A DNA stretch of 64,000 nt from Amanita rubescens (Eukaryota; Basidiomycota; Agaricomycetes; Agaricales; Amanitaceae). The notes beneath the pieces are model-generated. The model saw only the letters and a program-made list of their open reading frames with translations. It did no database searches and was not told the origin of the DNA. This document shows, piece by piece, positions 12,660 to 25,315 of this stretch; position 1 is the first letter of the stretch; the number at the start of each line of letters is the position of its first letter. The stretch spans positions 1-64,000 of the forward strand of contig WION01000090.1 of NCBI GenBank assembly GCA_015039365.1, read 5' to 3'. The position numbers were made by a program, and so were the translations under genes.

Positions 12660-13305
12660 ATGTCTTCTGACGCTGCAATCAGCGCAATCTCAGATGCACT
12701 ACGCAATCCAACCGTCTTCAATTTCGATCCACTCTTCAGACAGAACGCAGTGGTAGCCTTAAAAGGCCACGAACTCTTCTCTCTTTTGCAAATTTTCGCA
12801 AACGATGATTTATTGGAATTTCAAGCTTGGATGGAAAGTCATCCCGGTGTAGTCGAAAACTACGGTACGTATGTCTACACGTTGTTAATACACACGGTAT
12901 TCATCGTATTTGGGCAGATCTCGACAAGTCGCAGCTCGAGCGCAAAATTCGTCTTCTTTCAATCTGTACTCTAGGATCCAAATACATCGGGAAAGACCTG
13001 CCCTATTCAAAAATATCCGAAAAGCTGCAAATAGACGTATCTCAAGTTGAGAGTTGGATTATCGATGGTGCGTGTTGCGTCGACGCCGGTCTTTACGAGT
13101 CTGACCCTCCGTAGTTATAAGAACTGGTCTGTTATCGGGTAAGATGTCGCAAACGACTCAATCCATACATGTTGTGAGATGTACATCGCGGGTATTTGAA
13201 AAGGAGCAATGGGAAGCGCTAGAAAAACGAGTATTGGCTTGGAGAACGAGTTTAGCTGGAGTTATGGAAGTTGTTGAAAGCGCTAAAAGAGTTGTTGTTG
13301 CTTAG
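12660..13305 (+). pseudogene. 5'-truncated eIF3m (translation initiation factor 3 subunit M), C-terminal third
   Basis: Three exons (12660-12864, 12918-13067, 13115-13305) joined by canonical introns give 181 codons in frame. They match the C-terminal half of eIF3m: ALRNPTVFNFDPLF, ELFSLLQIFANDDLLEFQAW, LERKIRLLSICTL, then the winged-helix part with WIIDVIRTGLLSGKMSQTTQ and a terminal helix ending in KRVVVA. The PCI domain of eIF3m binds other eIF3 subunits. Full-length fungal eIF3m is roughly 400 residues or more, so the N-terminal HEAT-like region is missing. Immediately upstream is an intron-like tract ending in CAG at about 12657, then the 5' end of the divergent pseudokinase-like gene. 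The exons are undamaged, so the truncation looks recent, or the fragment is still expressed. Confidence 0.85.
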
Positions 13306-13361
13306 TTAAGTTAAACAGAAAATGCCGTAATTTAAATGCCGTAAAAATCAACACTCTCCCA

Positions 13362-16300
13362 ATGCCGCCTCGGATGTCGCTCAGCCCGCACGACCCAGCT
13401 CCTGCCTCACCTCGAGCACCCTCACCTTCATCAGGTCTCTCACATTTTCTCTCAAAGTCTTCAAAATGGTTTTCTCGCAGTGCTTCAGCTTCGAAAGTAG
13501 CAGCAGCATCTACCGAACCAAGATCAAGTACAAGTTCGACTAGGAAACATAAAATCTCGCGTCCGACTGATCCCAGGCCCATCCTCGACGGTTACGCTGC
13601 TGGAGGCAGTCGGCAAGTTTTCACTTTGCGCGCGATTTCACTCGTTGATTGTTTTTTGAGCAGCTCAGTCCTTGATTTGCGCGGCGGTTTACCTCCAAGT
13701 GTCCCTTCGAGTCCAACAGCGCCCTCCATGGGCGACCTACGCAATGTGTCGCGTAGGGCCTGGTCCAGATCAGCAGACGACCTCAGTCAAATGTCCTCTT
13801 CCTCGACCGGGTTCATCAACCCCACTTTTCAAGATAAGGTACAACAGTACAGGGCTCGAAGCGGGAGCTCAGCCAGCATGGCCAGACCCACCACTCCCCT
13901 CTCCATTTTGTCTTCTCAACCGTCCGCTGGTCATGGTAGCCCTAACGCTCGCCATCCATTCCCAACAATTCAAACAACCAACCTTTCGCCCATTCCACCC
14001 GTCCCCGTCTCCGCATCCCCAAGTAGCACAACCAGTAGCCTTCCCACAGTCTCAATCACCGCGGACGACGCTTCAAACTCGGCCGTACACACGCGATCCC
14101 ACTCCTTTACACCGAAACTCTCCTCCAAACTCGCCAGTCAGCGTTTCATGCCTTCCAGCCCAAAAAGGAAAGGATCCGCAGCTTCAGAGCGAGAACTCGA
14201 CGCTCACAGTAGCCAAGATGCACGACTCCCACCTTCTCCTCGCTCCGCGTTCCATTTCGGCTTGGCTGCAAAATCCTCTGCAGCCGAATTGGGAAGTCCT
14301 AGTCACGGTCACGTTGGTCACGCAACCTCTCCGCTGGCAGTGGTGGGTTCTTCGTTGTTGGCTCCTCCACCTGCGATTATCGAACCTGGTGGTGGTCATC
14401 ATCATCAACATCACCATCATCACCACAGAAAGGAAGAACAACACCAAGACGAGAATCAAGACGATGCCGTGGGGTACAAGGACCAAAAGAGGGCTTCTCA
14501 AATCATGTATTATAGCGGGTTTATCAACCGCCTCGCGGATAATCAACACCAGTATGTGAATCTGTCTTCGGCAAAGGGTTGGAAGCCGTTCAAGATGGAA
14601 CTCAAGGGTTCCAAGTTGTATTTTTATAAACCCCCGCATGATCGGGCTGCGTCGGTCAAGGAGCTTTTTCCGACCGAAATCGTGCCTGCTTCCGGGGAAC
14701 CTGGCGAAGAAGAGGCAGAAGCCGAGTTTCTGCTCGTATCCAGCCCGAACGAGGATAATCCCGCTAGGAGGGAAGGTTTGGGTACGATTGGCAGGAAGAA
14801 GCGCGTTTTTTGGGGACGACGAACTCATCCCGAGTTGGTGAGAGGTTTAGAGGGTGTGGAAAAAGGATCGTATGAAGCGCTCGTTCACGAAACCGTGTTT
14901 GCGACGACTTTTGAAGTTGTGCCCGTTGTTATACAGGAAGGTGAGGAAAACGAAGAGGAAAACGAGGAAAAGGAAGGCGTACTACAGGAAGATCAACAAC
15001 AGCAACATCATACGCGGAGTCAACCTTGGAGAGATTTCGCGTCGTCCGTTATTCTATGCCTCCCCATTCTCATCGGTCGTCCCAAATTTGAATCCGAATT
15101 CCTCCGCTGCTGCTCGTACCTCGTCTCCGGTGCAGCAGACGATTCCTCCAAATCAGATGCACAAACCCACGTGACGTGGCTCGCTATGGAATACTTGCGA
15201 TACCACGGCTCTCCGCTCGACTCCACCGCATGGGAAGAATGGAAAACCGAAACTCTTCCAGGCGTGTCCCTCTCCCTAAGTGTTCTAGAAGGAAATTGGG
15301 ATTCGGGTGGGATGGGAATGCCTACTTCTGCGTCTATGCAAGCTTTGTATGTTCCTACACCTATGATGGGACCTGGTTCGCCTAGGTTTGGAGGGCCGGG
15401 GGGCATGTTTTCGCCGAGGCCGGAAGATGGAGTGAATCTCGTGTCGTTGGTGCAGGCTTTGGAAGGGTTGAAGATCCAGGGGGTGCCTGGATCCGGTGCG
15501 GGTGGGAGTGGGAGCGGGGCTGGAGCGGCTGTTGCTGTTGCTGTTACTCCGAGGGTGCCTTGGGCTGCCCTTGAGAAGGAAGGTCTTTCAAGGGACGTGT
15601 TGCTCGCTTCGGATCCTCGCGTCGTTGCGCAAAGTTTGACGTTGTACCATCGAACGGTGTTGGAACATGCGCCGGATAATGTGACGGCGGCGTCTATTCT
15701 TTCTCCTGGAGATTCAGGGGAGAGCGAGTTTGACGTGCCGAGTTTGAGGCCGTTGTTTGGGACGGAGGAGCAGCCGCATTGGTTGACCAAGTTGGTTTTG
15801 TTGCAAGTGTTGGGGAGCGATACGTCGACGGGGTTGGTGTCTGCGGCCGTTTGTGCTTCTTCTTCATCGATACCGACGCCGATATCACCTACTGGGTGCC
15901 CTCGCAGATCTGAAGACCGGAATCCTACGTCGTCTCAGTCTCATCCTCAACCTCCATCTCGACCCCATGTGCCTTCCCGATCGGATGTGATCTCTGCGTG
16001 GATAAGGATAGGCGAGCTGTGTCGTCAAGCTGGGGATGAGTGCTCGTGGCGTGCTATTTTGAGCGCGCTTTGTTCTCGGCCGGTTGCGAGGCTTGATAAG
16101 GTCTGGAGGAGAGTTGATTTGCAAGCGTTGGGGTTGGTTGAAGGGTGGGTTCACCCTCCAGATACAGAGGGAGAAACGACGACAACAACAACAACGACGG
16201 TACAAGTCGGAGAGCCGTCTAGTACGCCGTGGGGTGGGGATGTCAAGATTAGGTTGAAGGAAGAGTTGGATAGGGCGAGGGTTGAAGGTTCCTTGGCGTC

Positions 16301-19300
16301 AACAGAGGAGGCGTTCAGAGTCGAGACGATGGACAGGGCGAGGATCATTTTTGAAAGGTTCCGAACTTCGTTTTTACTTTGCCCGCGCAAGACGTTTGTT
16401 GTGGACGGGGAATTGGATCAAGACGTGAGGTGGATGGTAGGCTTTTGGCGTACGTTGGCGAATGACGGTGGAGGTGTTGGTGGGTTTGCGGCAAAGTTAC
16501 AAAGGCAAGTTTCGTTTTTCTTCGGTCTCAGAGAGCAAAGATTGACGATATAATTAAGAGTTGAGCAGTTTATGAGTCTTTCGCTTGCGGCAGAGCCGAG
16601 GAGAAGAGGTCTTTTTGAACCATTTTATTGGGCTCCAAAGTCATCAGCAAGTCAAGCACCAGGACAATTATTGTTCCCTGTTCTTTTCCCGGAACCTTTG
16701 CCCTCCTTGCATCTATTGGACCGTACTCAACTCGTACGCGGTCGCGTGGACAGCGATGCTTCAGAAGTATTTAATATCCGCGCAAGCCCTGACCATCAGC
16801 GTTCTGGCAGTAACGCAACTCAGCAACAGCAACAGCCGCAGCGCAACCGAACCCTCTTAAGTCAACAAGGAACCGTGATACCGGTTTACAACGGCGAGCT
16901 GCTTCTCGTCGTTCAAAAAGGTCCTGCAGAGTCAACGCCCAACTCGCGTCCCACGTCGTACGCGACTTCCCGCCATTCGAGCAGTATAGACGACGCGTCT
17001 GTCGTCCCTGAAAAGACTGTCAGCCGGAATCCTTCTATTCGCGTTAAACCTGGCTCTTCTCAAGGTCTTGAGCGTAAAGCGAGCATGGCAAAACGGAGCT
17101 CGCTTCCTTCCCTTTCTCATAGGCCCAACTTTGTCATCACTGAGCCATCGACGAATCCACCGTTGAGGGTCGTCGTTCGGGCTGGGACGCTCCCGGTTTT
17201 AGTCAAGATTTTGGTACAGGGGCTTTTAGGGGTTTCGGTTTCGGTTGCAGACGATAACGGGGAGATGTCGCTTCGGGAGGGAATCTCTCGAGAGTTGGTT
17301 TTGGACCGGAACGAGTTTGCAAAAGTGTGGTGGAACGTCTTTAGGAGTTTTGTTACGCCTTTGGCGTTCTTTGAGGTATGTGTTTTGAGTATTCGTCTTT
17401 TTTTTTTTTTGCTGGTGGTTGACTGTATGTTTGAAAGGCTTTGAGAAAGATTTATGTTGGTTGTCAAACTCCCAGTTCGTCCCCGTCCGTTGGGGACTAT
17501 CTTCATGTGGCAAATCAGCGTGGACAGGTTTTAGGGACCATTCAGGAATGGTTGGCATCGGGAGGAGGGGCGCAGGACGTCCTGGACGATGCACAGCTTT
17601 ACACCGCTATTCGAGCTTTCCTCCATAGCATGACGGACCATGCTGTCCTGGAGTCTTCTCATTTCTCGGATCCGATGGTTCACCAGGCGTGGGATGCGTT
17701 GCGGCGCACGAGGAGAGCCCTCGAGTCGTTCTTTGTGTCGCAGACGATGAGGCCAAGGATGGTCAAGGGTTCGTTGGGGCAGCATATGAGGGTGGGAACT
17801 AGGTCGAAGCAGCAAGGGCAACAGGGACCGCAACAGCAGGCAAGTCAGACTGCGCGGGAGAGGGAGCCTCCGGATGTGGATCGTGCTAACCCGGAGGAGT
17901 TTATGGATAGCTTGGATGGGATGGCAGCTGCGGTGTTTAGTAATATCACCGAAGAGGTATGCTATTGTGTGGTGTAATTCAGGGTTGTTTTCGCTAACGC
18001 TTATATGGTGTAGGATTTGTATGTCCTCGCAGATTTGCTTGAAGTCCAGACGGCAGACAAGACTGGGTGGTTCTGGCATAAAGAAGTGGGGACAGTCGAC
18101 GATGTCGTGGAGATTCAAACCATGTACACGCATGTTCAAGATGTCGAGCCGTCTCCGCTTATCCCCGAGTTAGGGCACGAGAGCCTGTACAGGCTGTTGC
18201 CCACGAGTGTGCGGGGCTGCATTCGGGCGTACAGCTTACTCCGCAAGTGGCTTATCTCCAAGTTGATTTCACCCCGTCTTGGTGTACGTGGCCGGCAGAC
18301 TAGGATGGAGTTTCTTCTCCAGGTTATCGAGGTGGCGCGGTTGAGGAATATGGAACGGGTAGAGCCGGGCCAGGTTGCTGCGCAGCCTTGCGTGAGGTCA
18401 TTTGTGGAGGCTGTGGTGTCATCAGCTTTGATCAGCGTCGAGAGCCGCATACATCAACGAGCGTGGCAGTGCGTGGCGGTGAATCGGGGTGTGATGCACG
18501 ATTCGCTCGTTTCGTTTTTGAGTCGGCCGTTCAATGAGAGGGCGACGAGTGGGCATGAGCTGACAGTGGACGTGGGTTGGTTGATCGAGCGCATGTTGGA
18601 GGTGATCGTGGCGCCTGACGTGGTTGATTCGGCTGTTAGTGAGGGTCAGACGTTGGTTAATTTTGATAAACGGAGGTAAGCTCACGTTTTGTGCGGGTGT
18701 TGAAGGGTACTGATGCAGGGGTACAGGCAGTTGCATAATCTCGTCAGTCAGAGTCATTGGTCCCCGCTTATACAGCGACATGGTCAATTAGAAGATACGA
18801 ATCGACGGGGCTTTGAGCGTCTCAGTCTTGTTGAGAAGGAAGTTTTGCACATCCAGTTCGACGTTCGCGGGATCAAGGAGGAAGCAACAAGAGAAGCGAT
18901 GCACGCTTCCGCTGGTGTAAACCAGTCTGCCAAAAAAGCCGGGAAGCCGTTCAACAAGCTCGTGGCGTACCAGATGGAGAAAAACCGGCGGGATAAGAAT
19001 CTTCGAGCACGGTTGCAGAAGGAGAAGCTCTACGAGCAGGCGAGGTTCGAGAAGAGGGAGGACGTGTTTAATAAAGCTTTGAGGTCGAGGAAACCTGTGC
19101 CCGTCGTTCAGAAACAACATCGGAACAAGAAGTCTATGTCGGCTTTCCTCAACTTTATGCGGCCCCTCTCGAGCGCGTTTGGCACGGACGCGTTCCAAAC
19201 ACCTGGGTTGAAGCGTACAGCGTCTGAATTGGATTTCAAGACGACGGGCAAGCCTGCACAGGTGCTGAGCCTGATGGACGCGCGTGTGGCCCCGTTCGTG

Positions 19301-20590
19301 AACAACGAGCGTTCGTATACGTTCAAGCTCGATACCGAGGATGGCGGACATTACATTCTTCAAGCGATGAGCAAGCGCGAACTTGGCAAGTGGTTGGAAA
19401 CGATTAGCCGCGTGGCGAGGAGCGCGACGAAGCGTCGGTTGACGTACCTTGGAAATTCTCCCAAACCGATGCTATCGGATCATCTACACGTTGAGCCAGT
19501 TAGTGCGTCACGCGATCCAACAGCTGGTAAGTTCCGTGATTTATGGGTTGCGTTATTGCGGACTTAGACTGGGAATGAACAGTATTTGGCGTTGAGCTTG
19601 AGGTACTTTTGCAACGGGAAGCCGGCGGAGGAGTTGTATCACCGGGCACTGTTCCACATGTTATCGATGAATGTCTATCACAAGTCGAGTCTCGTGGTTT
19701 ATCCGAGGTTGGAATATGTGAGTTGCATGTTCAGTTTGGGCGATCTGCGCTGATAAAAGTTTTGTAGACCGTATTGCAGGTGCAGCTACCGAAATCAATG
19801 CCCTCAAGGATGCGTTCAACAGAGGTATGATCTAATTATCTCATTCGGCATTCGTATCGCTGACAGCCCGTCTAGGGGAGAGCCCTATTCGACCGGAAAC
19901 GGATATTCATGCCGTTTGCGACTTGGTCAAATCATGGTTTCGCGTATTGCCAGAGCCGGTCTTCCCGCCTTCGTCTTATCACGAGATTATGCAGAAGATG
20001 CGTAAGTCTTAGCGTTTTCGTCATCTACGTGCGCCTTTTTGATCGGTGTCGATGATAGAACTGGAAAGATTGGAGGATCGGCTCACAGCTATCAGAAACA
20101 TTGTTCAAAAGCTCCCTCAAGCCAACTTCAACTTGCTGCGGAGGGTATCTGAGCATTTGGACAAGTAAATGTCGCGTCGAATGCTTCTTTGAAATTGTTT
20201 GACGCGTTTCTTTTTAGAGTGACTGATTATGAAGAACAGAATCAGATGACCGCAGAAGCACTCGCGATCGTCTTTAGTCCTAATCTATTGCGTGCCCCCC
20301 AAAACGATTTTGTTATGATTCTTGCCAATATGGGGCACACCCATAAACTTGTAAAAGCTCTCATCACGCATGTAAGTTTCCCATTTGCTGCGTGGCTATT
20401 TCGTGATTCTCACATCCTCTTCTAGTATCACGTTATATTCGACGCCGAAGCCGAGGCACATTCAGAGGATGAATACGAGGCACCTATACCCGAAGAAGAT
20501 GAAGAGGAAGAAGCGGAAGAAGACGCAGGCGATGAGTTCCGCGCTCGGACATCTGAAGATGAGCGTCATGCCACTGATCACGACTCATGA
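13362..20590 (+). CDS. BEM2-like RasGEF / PH / RhoGAP protein
   Basis: Eleven exons: 13362-16508, 16569-17375, 17438-17956, 18014-18675, 18727-19526, 19583-19717, 19768-19824, 19876-20001, 20059-20164, 20218-20371, 20426-20590. They sum to exactly 2,226 codons. Residues 1-370 are Ser/Pro-rich and end in a His-rich run. A PH-like domain is near 380-530 (SGFINRL, WKPFKMELKGSKLYFYK). A RasGEF-like region lies at about 1250-1750 (ITEEDLYVLADLLEVQTADK). A second PH domain is near 1850-1945 (ELGKWLETI), and the RhoGAP domain at about 1980-2170 has the arginine-finger motif VGIYRIAG and AIVFSPNLL. The C-terminus is acidic. This order is that of yeast Bem2, a GAP for Rho GTPases acting in bud emergence and actin polarity. 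The GAP arginine is present; the RasGEF part is probably non-catalytic as in Bem2. The first intron uses a weak donor (GTTTCG). Confidence 0.9.
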
Positions 20591-20946
20591 GATTGCATAT
20601 ACCTCACGAACATTCCGTTACATTTGTACGCATACCTGTATCGACATTGCTTTTCGTTGGACTTTTACTCTAATATCTTGCTCACTGTCACTCATTGTCA
20701 CGCTTAATAAGCATCGGCTCATCCGCATCGATTTACAATGCAGAGTCCACTAAGCTATAAAGGTATGATAGCCTGATGAACAATGTCGACAGAGTCCTGG
20801 TAAGATACCATCCTTAGATTTAAAGTGGAAATGTTGTTGGGACGATGTCATAGTGGTCACATGTCACACATCAGTATCGGCGTGCATACACCAGTTGAGC
20901 AACTTTCTTCTGACAGTATATATTCAATAAGGATAACAATACTATC

Positions 20947-22804
20947 CTAACGGCCGGGCTCTCCCGATCCTCGTCCCAAAATAGCTTTTACACTATCACC
21001 GACAGTGTCGCTCCATCCTACCTGGAGACCTCCAGATTGGGCTTGGGCACTTCCTTGTGTATCCATGACGACACTTCCGTTTATAGCCCTGACGGACCTG
21101 GAATACGACGAACCTCCTGATGTCTCGTCAAATTGATCAGAGGTATCACCGTAGGAGTAAGAAGAGCCGCCGGTGACGGAGAAGTAGTGTCCCGTTCCCC
21201 ACTGTTTCGTGTTCAGCTCCATAGGGCCAGAAACGAGAGTGAAAGTCGATATGCCAAGTCCTCCCGTAGACGTAATCTCAAGACCGCGAGATACAGAAGC
21301 GTCAATCTGCAAACTCTTATTCGTACTGGAAAATGTCGAATTGACTTCGACTGGGTAATTGAAATCGGTATTGGTCTGCGCCTTGCCGGTAAGCGCTGCG
21401 ACTAGTTGACCTTGAGTGTTCTGCTTGTTCCACTGGCTGAAGCCTTCTTGAGTAAGAAGACCGTCGTTGGTGTAGGAAAGGGCTTGGCTCCACGAAAAGC
21501 CAGGAGAGGTGATGGAAAGCGTTCGCTTGGCCGTGACGGAGTACGCGAGAGAAATATTGGCACCTGTCTTCGGATCTTGGATGAGTTTCCTCGTCGTACT
21601 GAACGTGGGTTCTGGCGCAATGATCTGAGGGAGGCTACCCTTGGAAGAACCGCCGTCGGCGCCTCCATCCAGGTACAAGAATATGGTGCCAGTTACGAGC
21701 CAGTACGAGCCGATGCTATCGGAAAGGGTTGCAGTTCCATCTGCTTGGACGTCGAGGCCGGCTATTTTGATTTCAAAAGAATGTGAATTGCCGTCTGTCA
21801 GCAAAGGGAGGAATGGAGTTATGTCGATTTCTGGCATTCGCAAGTCAAATGCGTCGATACCAACAATTGGCCGCCAAAGTCCTGGGACAACTCCGCCCGT
21901 AAAAATGATTGGGAAAGGCCAGACTACTCCGGCAAGGGTTCCATCAATGTAAAGCTGGACTTCACGGAAAGGAGATGATCCGTATAATGGACCCAAGGTG
22001 CTGTTGAATGCATATATGTCCTGGGAAAAAACGTTTGAAAACCAAAATTCTTCTTGGATCTGTCCGCATGCGGAAATAGATACCACGGCACGTGAAGTCG
22101 TTGCCGGGACATTAACGGTCACAGCAGCATTGTCGGACGGCACGGTGAATACACTAGACAAATTACTAGCTGACCGCTTCGCCGAAATTGGCAGGATCAC
22201 GTCCGGCGTCTTCACGTTATTTTGCTTGGAAAAAGAGGCAGTGAGTGTCGTATTGTAAGGACCGGTGTATATATTGTTGATCAAGTTGCCGAGATCGAAT
22301 ATCAAATTTTGAGGCTGCTTCCACAAGGCATTGTACTGCGACGTGTCTTTGATATAGGTCCAGACAATCCCGTTAGCAGTTGGTTCCGCTGTCGACGTTC
22401 TGAAAATTTCTATGTCGCCCAAGAACATGAGTGCGATCCTGTCAAACTGGCGTCCCACGGAATTAACAGAGAAATTGATTCTGACGGTGTCGAAGTCGCA
22501 CTGTGGTGGCTCGTAATCCCCTGCAAATGCCATTATGAGGTGCTCCACCAAAGAATTAAACTTGAACCGTACCGACGAATGGTTTCCCATAGCTGAACGC
22601 AAATTGGTGTTCCATAAGCAGAAATTCTTGATTACAATCGGATCCCTGGGGCGCGAATTCTACCGGCTGGTAGGTCTGAAAAACATTCAAAATAGCCGTG
22701 GAATCGCCTTGATGCTCGCGACTGAGAACGCTCTCATACGAAAAGACGAGAGAGAAAAAACTGGATAACACGAAAGCAAGACAGAAAGCGAACTTGAGAA
22801 GCAT
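20947..22804 (-). CDS. Secreted PNGase A-like peptide-N-glycosidase
   Basis: Two exons (22804-22573 and 22520-20947) give 601 residues. The start at 22804 opens a signal peptide (LLKFAFCLAFVLSSFFSLVF), so a longer frame upstream was not used. The first part of the mature protein has CDFDTVRINFSVNSVGRQFD and ALMFLGDIEIFRTSTAEPT, followed by TYIKDTSQYNALWKQPQNLI and NIYTGPYNTTLTASF. These match the N-terminal domain of the peptide-N4-(N-acetyl-beta-glucosaminyl) asparagine amidase A family, which cleaves N-glycans from glycoproteins. The length matches the family. The C-terminal half is beta-rich and Ser/Thr-rich. Expected to be secreted. It is convergent with the BEM2-like gene, about 350 bp away. 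Confidence 0.85.
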
Positions 22805-23298
22805 CCTTAATGACCACGAATACGTTGGTATCGCGAAGACGACGTGGAATGCGGCCCCTAGAGCCCTTGGAACCACTTTCCATCAGAATCACAATATCCG
22901 AAACAAAAAATTGATAAGGCTGTACCTTTTAAATTGGGTATCTGTTAAAAAACAGGGAAATCGACGTAGAGACAGAAATTAGGGAGCTGGGTAACCATTA
23001 CGCTTCTTCGGTTGCTGAAATTGTTGAAACGCTGGCATGTTGCGGCGGCCCGAGCCGGCGCTGGAATATTTGAAACTCCGTCGCGCAGGAATGCTTGACT
23101 TCATTTCTTTCTGCTCACCTCCTTGCAACGCGTATCTATAATCTCGTAACTCTACTCCTTAAAATATGTCTTTCTTCCCTGGACCAAGTAATTTTCAAGC
23201 AAGAATTAATCAGCCATACATGTATACCCCTCAGACTCAGGTTATACTCACCGCTCCCGAAACTTGCGATACTAATAAAATTCTAATTGTAGTATTAT
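22805..23298. other. Divergent intergenic region
   Basis: About 490 bp between the amidase gene (minus) and the 379-aa gene (plus). It would hold both promoters. I see no clear TATA element or repeat. Confidence 0.4.
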
Positions 23299-24539
23299 AT
23301 GCCTATGAATAATATCAGGAACAATATCAACACGTCCTCAAATGTCGATGTTACTAGATTACTTAGCTCTGCCACTGGGGAAATGTTACTTCAAGCCGGA
23401 AACCAGGCATACATTCAGTTGCAAACGGAAATTTGGATGCTGCGGTACGTTCGCGTATTGGCCCATAGGATCGCCTTACCTATCTCTATACAAAGGAATC
23501 AGCGCTTTGGTGCACAGTTAACTCAGCGAATTTCTGATAATAATACCCTAATCAAGTGCGTGGTTAACATATGCGCGTCATATATGCGTTCCTGAATGTC
23601 GTTAGCGCAAAACTCGATGCTTTGAATGATAAATTAATTACGCAAGTATACCCCGAACCCACTCCAGGGTCCACTCCATCGTTCATACTAGGCACCAACG
23701 ATCCCGCTCAGGCGATTATAAGGCGCAACGCTTTCCTCAAATATGCGTTCCCACTAGCGCATAATCATGAAAATATCATTCTCAATCAGCAAGACTATCC
23801 AGCGGTCAAGTTTTGGACAGCCGAGTCTTTCAGGTCATGGCTCTCGCAGCAATCAAAGGGCGAGAAACGCGTCCATCACGGCGAAATGTCTAAAAAGGAT
23901 TATTTCCTCGAAGATAGGAACGGAAATTTAGTCCATTATAGCACGATCCTCAGTATTCGGCAATACCTCAGAGACGCATTCGCTAGAGTTAAGCATCAGA
24001 TGCCAGGGCTCCTCGCGCCGTCATGCGGCAGGGTCGATCAAGCTCTTTTAAACGCTATCTGTCACGAACTACGCATTATGCATCCGCAGCTTGCTCTTTG
24101 TGCTCATGACTGGAAAGTGCTTGACCTTCTGTCACGTTGGTACTCACACTGGAACAAGAAAAGGCCTGGTAGAGCCGAAGGCGAGGATTACTTTAGCGAA
24201 AGCGACGAAGACGAACAAGATAGCGGGGGCTGTACTAGTCCTACTGGAGAAGCCTCGGCGAGCAATGTTTCTGCTGCGATGAAACGTGGTCTACCGGAGG
24301 AAGCAACATCTATGGCTTTCAAGAAGGCGAAGGTCGAAGACCCCGTAGGATATCCACTGCAAACTGTACGGAAGGCTCCAAATGGAACTGTCAAATTTGA
24401 GAATGTCGATCAAGCAACTCTACCTGATATAACGATGCAAATGCCGAGGAAAAGGAGAGGAGAACCCGGAAGCAGACGGCAAAAAGTCACTTCTTCTTTC
24501 GAACCACGGTCAACTAGTTCGGCGTCTATCCTGATTTAA
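23299..24539 (+). CDS. Uncharacterised protein, 379 aa
   Basis: Three exons (23299-23444, 23496-23555, 23606-24539) sum to exactly 380 codons. The protein has no motif I can name. Conserved-looking blocks are FWTAESFRSWLSQQSKGE, FLEDRNGNLVHYSTILSIRQ, FARVKHQMPGLLAPSCGR and CAHDWKVLDLLSRWYSHW. The C-terminal third is low-complexity, with an acidic tract (SESDEDEQDS) and several basic clusters (KKAKVE, PRKRRGEPGSRRQK) that could be nuclear localisation signals, so a nuclear protein is possible. The middle block is well ordered and not repetitive, suggesting a folded domain. It ends four bases into a possible convergent minus-strand frame. Confidence 0.72.
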
Positions 24540-24988
24540 AACCTGACTTTGTTCATAGTAATCTCTGTGCTAAAGACTGGAAGACGTTGCATCCAAACGG
24601 AACTACGAACGAATTCAGGGCGTATTGGAGTTCCCTCGGAGCCAATGGGCAAGCGGTTGTTAATTTTCTCTCGATATTTCTTCATTATTCTGACGTGATT
24701 TAGAAATGGACCAAGATATCGGTTGAGATGAAGGTATTCGAACATTTTTATTCCCATGTATACTATTGACTCGTCGTTCCAGGCTAAACAACAAGGTTCG
24801 TCGTAGGGATAGGAGAACGACTGTCTCGAGCTGCAGCTTGAAAATAATAACAAGAATGGAATTGATATCCAGGTTACCTGCGTGAATGGAGACTTAGAAC
24901 ATTGAGAGACTTGCGTTTGTCCGGTGGGTGGCGGATTTTGTTGCCCCGTCCGATGTGTAAAGAGCGATCGGACATTATAATTAGCCAC
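24536..24988 (-). CDS. Doubtful small gene or non-coding open frame
   Basis: A minus-strand frame of 150 codons convergent with the 379-aa gene. The distal half (RPEFVRSSVWMQRLPVF, CLAWNDESIVYMGIKMFEY) looks like protein, but there is no recognised family. A possible intron (GTAACC to CAAG, about 24840-24880) would change the frame. It may be real, or chance in the 3' flank of the neighbour. Confidence 0.2.
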   Translation of the reverse strand: MANYNVRSLFTHRTGQQNPPPTGQTQVSQCSKSPFTQVTWISIPFLLLFSSCSSRQSFSYPYDEPCCLAWNDESIVYMGIKMFEYLHLNRYLGPFLNHVRIMKKYREKINNRLPIGSEGTPIRPEFVRSSVWMQRLPVFSTEITMNKVRF

Positions 24989-25315
24989 GCCAACAGTTTG
25001 GCTGACCTTCCTAGTTAGGAAGCTTAACTGCCCGTTTTGTCCAAAACAAGCCAGCTCTTACAGACCATTTGGGCTTCACGTACTGGTAGGTAAAGCCACA
25101 TCATCAAACTCACCTGCACATCATCTGTCACCTGAGTGCTGGCCTTGGACTATCCCACGTGAAGTGGTGGCCTGCACCTGACAATTGGCTCTTGCCGAAT
25201 CCAGCTAGCAGGGGCAGTCCGGCGATACTACTTGCGGATCCATGTGCAAACGACGTCAAATAGCCGCGTTCTTTAAGAGTCGACATTTGTCCAAAGGCTC
25301 GTTTCGCTAACTACC

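Noticed and set aside
13616..13665. Extra intron in exon 1 of the BEM2-like gene
   Set aside because: Possible GT and AG sites exist, but removal would break the frame; the unspliced reading stays open.
14184..15790. Long minus-strand frames (214 and 256 codons)
   Set aside because: They are antisense to exon 1 of the BEM2-like gene, with low-complexity reading and no motif.
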